Origin: Crassaminicella indica
GTDB taxonomy: Bacteria; Bacillota; Clostridia; Peptostreptococcales; Thermotaleaceae
DNA: 64,000 bases
Direction: 5' to 3'
Assembly: GCF_019203185.1 (NCBI RefSeq)
Contig: NZ_CP078093.1
Span: forward strand, 1,957,058-2,021,057
The position numbers and the translations under genes are program-made. Numbering within the stretch: the first letter of the stretch is position 1; every line of letters starts with the position of its first letter. A model generated the notes under the pieces. The model was not told the origin of the DNA. It saw only the letters and a program-made list of their open reading frames with translations, and searched no databases. Positions 62,654 through 64,000 of this stretch are shown here, one piece after another.

Positions 62654-63172
62654 ATGAAAAATCCTATTGTAACTATTGAAATGGAAAATGGTAATAAAAT
62701 CAAGATAGAATTGTATCCTGATGTAGCACCTAATACAGTAAATAATTTTATATCTTTGGTACAAAAAGGTTTTTATGATGGGTTGATTTTTCACAGAGTT
62801 ATATCAGGCTTTATGATTCAAGGAGGATGCCCAGAGGGGATTGGTATTGGAGGACCAGGATACTCTATTAAAGGTGAATTTAGCATGAATGGTTTTAAAA
62901 ATGATTTAAAACATACAAAAGGTGTTATTTCTATGGCAAGAGCTGCGAATCCTGATTCTGCAGGATCACAATTTTTTATTATGCATGAAGATTCACCACA
63001 TCTTGATGGACAATATGCAGCTTTTGGGAAAGTAATAGAAGGAATAGAAGAAGTAGATCGTATTGCAGCTACAAAAACTAATTTTCAAGATAAGCCATTA
63101 GTAGATGAAAAAATGAAAAAGGTAACGGTTGAATTATTCAGTAAAGAATACCCTGAACCAGAAAAACTTTAA
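62654..63172 (+). CDS. Cyclophilin-type peptidyl-prolyl isomerase
   Basis: A 172-residue cytoplasmic PPIase that speeds cis/trans proline isomerisation. FHRVISGFMIQGGCPEGIG (catalytic Arg), MARAANPDSAGSQFFI and LDGQYAAFGKVIEG are canonical. ATG at 62654 is preferred to TTG 62648 because AAAGGA lies nine bases upstream. Single gene with bidirectional terminator. Confidence 0.95.
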   Translation: MKNPIVTIEMENGNKIKIELYPDVAPNTVNNFISLVQKGFYDGLIFHRVISGFMIQGGCPEGIGIGGPGYSIKGEFSMNGFKNDLKHTKGVISMARAANPDSAGSQFFIMHEDSPHLDGQYAAFGKVIEGIEEVDRIAATKTNFQDKPLVDEKMKKVTVELFSKEYPEPEKL

Positions 63173-63175
63173 TAT

Positions 63176-63206
63176 AAAAGCTGGCATATATTATGTCAGC
63201 TTTTGA
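63176..63206. terminator. Bidirectional terminator
   Basis: AAAAGCTG/CAGCTTTT with inner CATA/TATG; between the convergent cyclophilin and Nudix genes. Confidence 0.8.
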
Positions 63207-63577
63207 TGTACAGTGGATATTGCTTTTTCGAAAATTGCTTTTTCTGGAGAAATAGGATTGGGAAGATGACCAATAGGAAACCATTTTACATCACTGCTTT
63301 CAAAGCTGCATTTAAGTTCTCCTGAGATATATTTACAAGCATATACATGAACATGTGATTTATCGTATCCATTATCATAAACGAAGTCATAAATTTTTTC
63401 TATGACTTTACATTTTATTCCTGTTTCTTCCCATACTTCACGGACTACGGTTTCAGTATGGGTTTCTCCTGGATCTAAAAATCCTCCTGGTGGTGACCAA
63501 ACCATAGGATGCCACCTTCTTTTGACTAAAAGAATTTCATTATCTTTAATAACGATTCCAATTGCAGCAGTTTTCAT
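63191..63577 (-). CDS. Nudix hydrolase
   Basis: A 128-residue pyrophosphohydrolase. The Nudix box GFLDPGETHTETVVREVWEETGI has the G-x5-E-x7-REVxEETG pattern with all metal-binding glutamates. ATG at 63577 follows AAGGAGTG; three upstream codons are rejected. The substrate is not predictable from sequence. Single gene. Confidence 0.93.
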   Translation of the reverse strand: MKTAAIGIVIKDNEILLVKRRWHPMVWSPPGGFLDPGETHTETVVREVWEETGIKCKVIEKIYDFVYDNGYDKSHVHVYACKYISGELKCSFESSDVKWFPIGHLPNPISPEKAIFEKAISTVHQKLT

Positions 63578-63596
63578 TATAAGCACTCCTTATAAA

Positions 63597-63624
63597 AATA
63601 GTCAAGATATACCGACTATTTTTT
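63597..63624. repeat. Hairpin upstream of the Nudix gene
   Basis: AATAGTC pairs with GACTATT, with T-runs on both sides. It may be a terminator in either direction. The rest of the 310-base gap to 63888 is AT-rich with no gene. Confidence 0.45.
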
Positions 63625-63887
63625 ATGATCAAATTAGAAGGATATGACATATTAAATCTATTGTATTATAATGATATGTAGTTTAACATATAAACTTATC
63701 TACTTAATTGTAATTATATAACAATAATATAAAAAATACCACAAAAAAACCTTTGAATAATGAAAATTTTACTGTACAATAGTATATGTAATAGATATAT
63801 TATCCATCCTAATATAATATTATAATCATATAAGGCTTATAACATAAAAAGCTTTTTTTTAAAGTGAACGAAGATAGGGGGAGAAAA

Positions 63888-64000
63888 GTGAGATATAAAA
63901 GACAGATACCAAATATATTTACACTTTTTAATTTAACATTGGGTATATTGGCAATCATTTCAATATTTAATGAAAACTATGTTATATCAGCAATTTTAAT
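63888..64000 (+). CDS. pssA: CDP-diacylglycerol-serine O-phosphatidyltransferase, N-terminal fragment
   Basis: The first 37 codons, cut by the window edge. RYKRQIPNIFTLFNLTLGILAIIS is typical of the PssA N terminus and its first membrane helix, with family enzymes making phosphatidylserine. GTG at 63888 has AGGGGGAG upstream. The CDP-alcohol phosphotransferase motif would lie beyond the window. Confidence 0.75.
   Translation, partial: MRYKRQIPNIFTLFNLTLGILAIISIFNENYVISAIL

Overview
The window is AT-rich DNA from a low-GC, endospore-forming, anaerobic member of the Clostridia. The evidence is two alpha/beta-type small acid-soluble spore proteins, a PdaB-type deacetylase, a CwlD-type cortex amidase, tRNA-sensing T-box leaders, two sigma-54 activators, an oxygen-independent glycerol-3-phosphate module and frequent TTG/GTG starts behind strong AGGAGG sites. 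The genus cannot be fixed from the sequence. Nearly all of it looks like chromosome backbone. The one clear accessory patch is at about 15.88-18.15 kb.

Layout. 0-15.8 kb: valS under a valine T-box, folC, a sigma-54 activator, a YncE-like propeller, a DUF4364 regulator, a spore SASP, a QueG-like iron-sulfur protein, two polysaccharide deacetylases, a Na/Pi transporter, then a T-box (apparent proline specifier) driving an NSS-family amino-acid transporter plus its tiny MetS-like subunit. 15.88-18.15 kb: directly after the MetS terminator lies the 5' part of a group IIC-like intron, followed by an IS607-type element (TnpA serine recombinase, TnpB nuclease, probable guide-RNA scaffold). This abuts a Mur-ligase-like gene that lacks the usual N-terminal domain. 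18-26 kb: SSB-like protein, mini-proteins, PfkB kinase, a second sigma-54 activator and, behind a good -24/-12 promoter, a cysteine desulfidase; then hpt.

26-36 kb is a lysine/diaminopimelate region: lysA-dapF on the + strand behind a near-consensus sigma-54 promoter, facing deoR-asd-dapA-dapB-dapD on the - strand. An M20 deacetylase next door could supply the N-acetyl-DAP deacetylase step. It is followed by a CPBP protease, a DegV protein and a SASP-like protein. 36-51 kb: methyltransferase, cold-shock protein, MarR-MATE pair, FemX-like ligase, alanine racemase, M1 peptidase, YfcE phosphoesterase, CwlD, a chemoreceptor and a secreted stalk-domain protein. 51-59 kb: ComFB, a DUF362 ferredoxin, then glpF-glpK-G3P dehydrogenase-FAD oxidoreductase-DUF1667, converging on plsY. 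59-64 kb: ECF sigma/anti-sigma pair, a foldback repeat, a TIGR01906 membrane protein, cyclophilin, Nudix, and the start of pssA.

The most unusual things are (i) the intron fragment joined to IS607 with a TnpB whose RuvC glutamate appears relocated as in Fanzor-related nucleases, (ii) sigma-54 promoters on lysA-dapF and on the cysteine desulfidase, (iii) the proline-type T-box on an NSS transporter, (iv) three paralogous MAD-x-x-CGG mini-proteins (32-44 residues), and (v) a 31-base block shared between the comFB leader and a foldback element 10 kb away.
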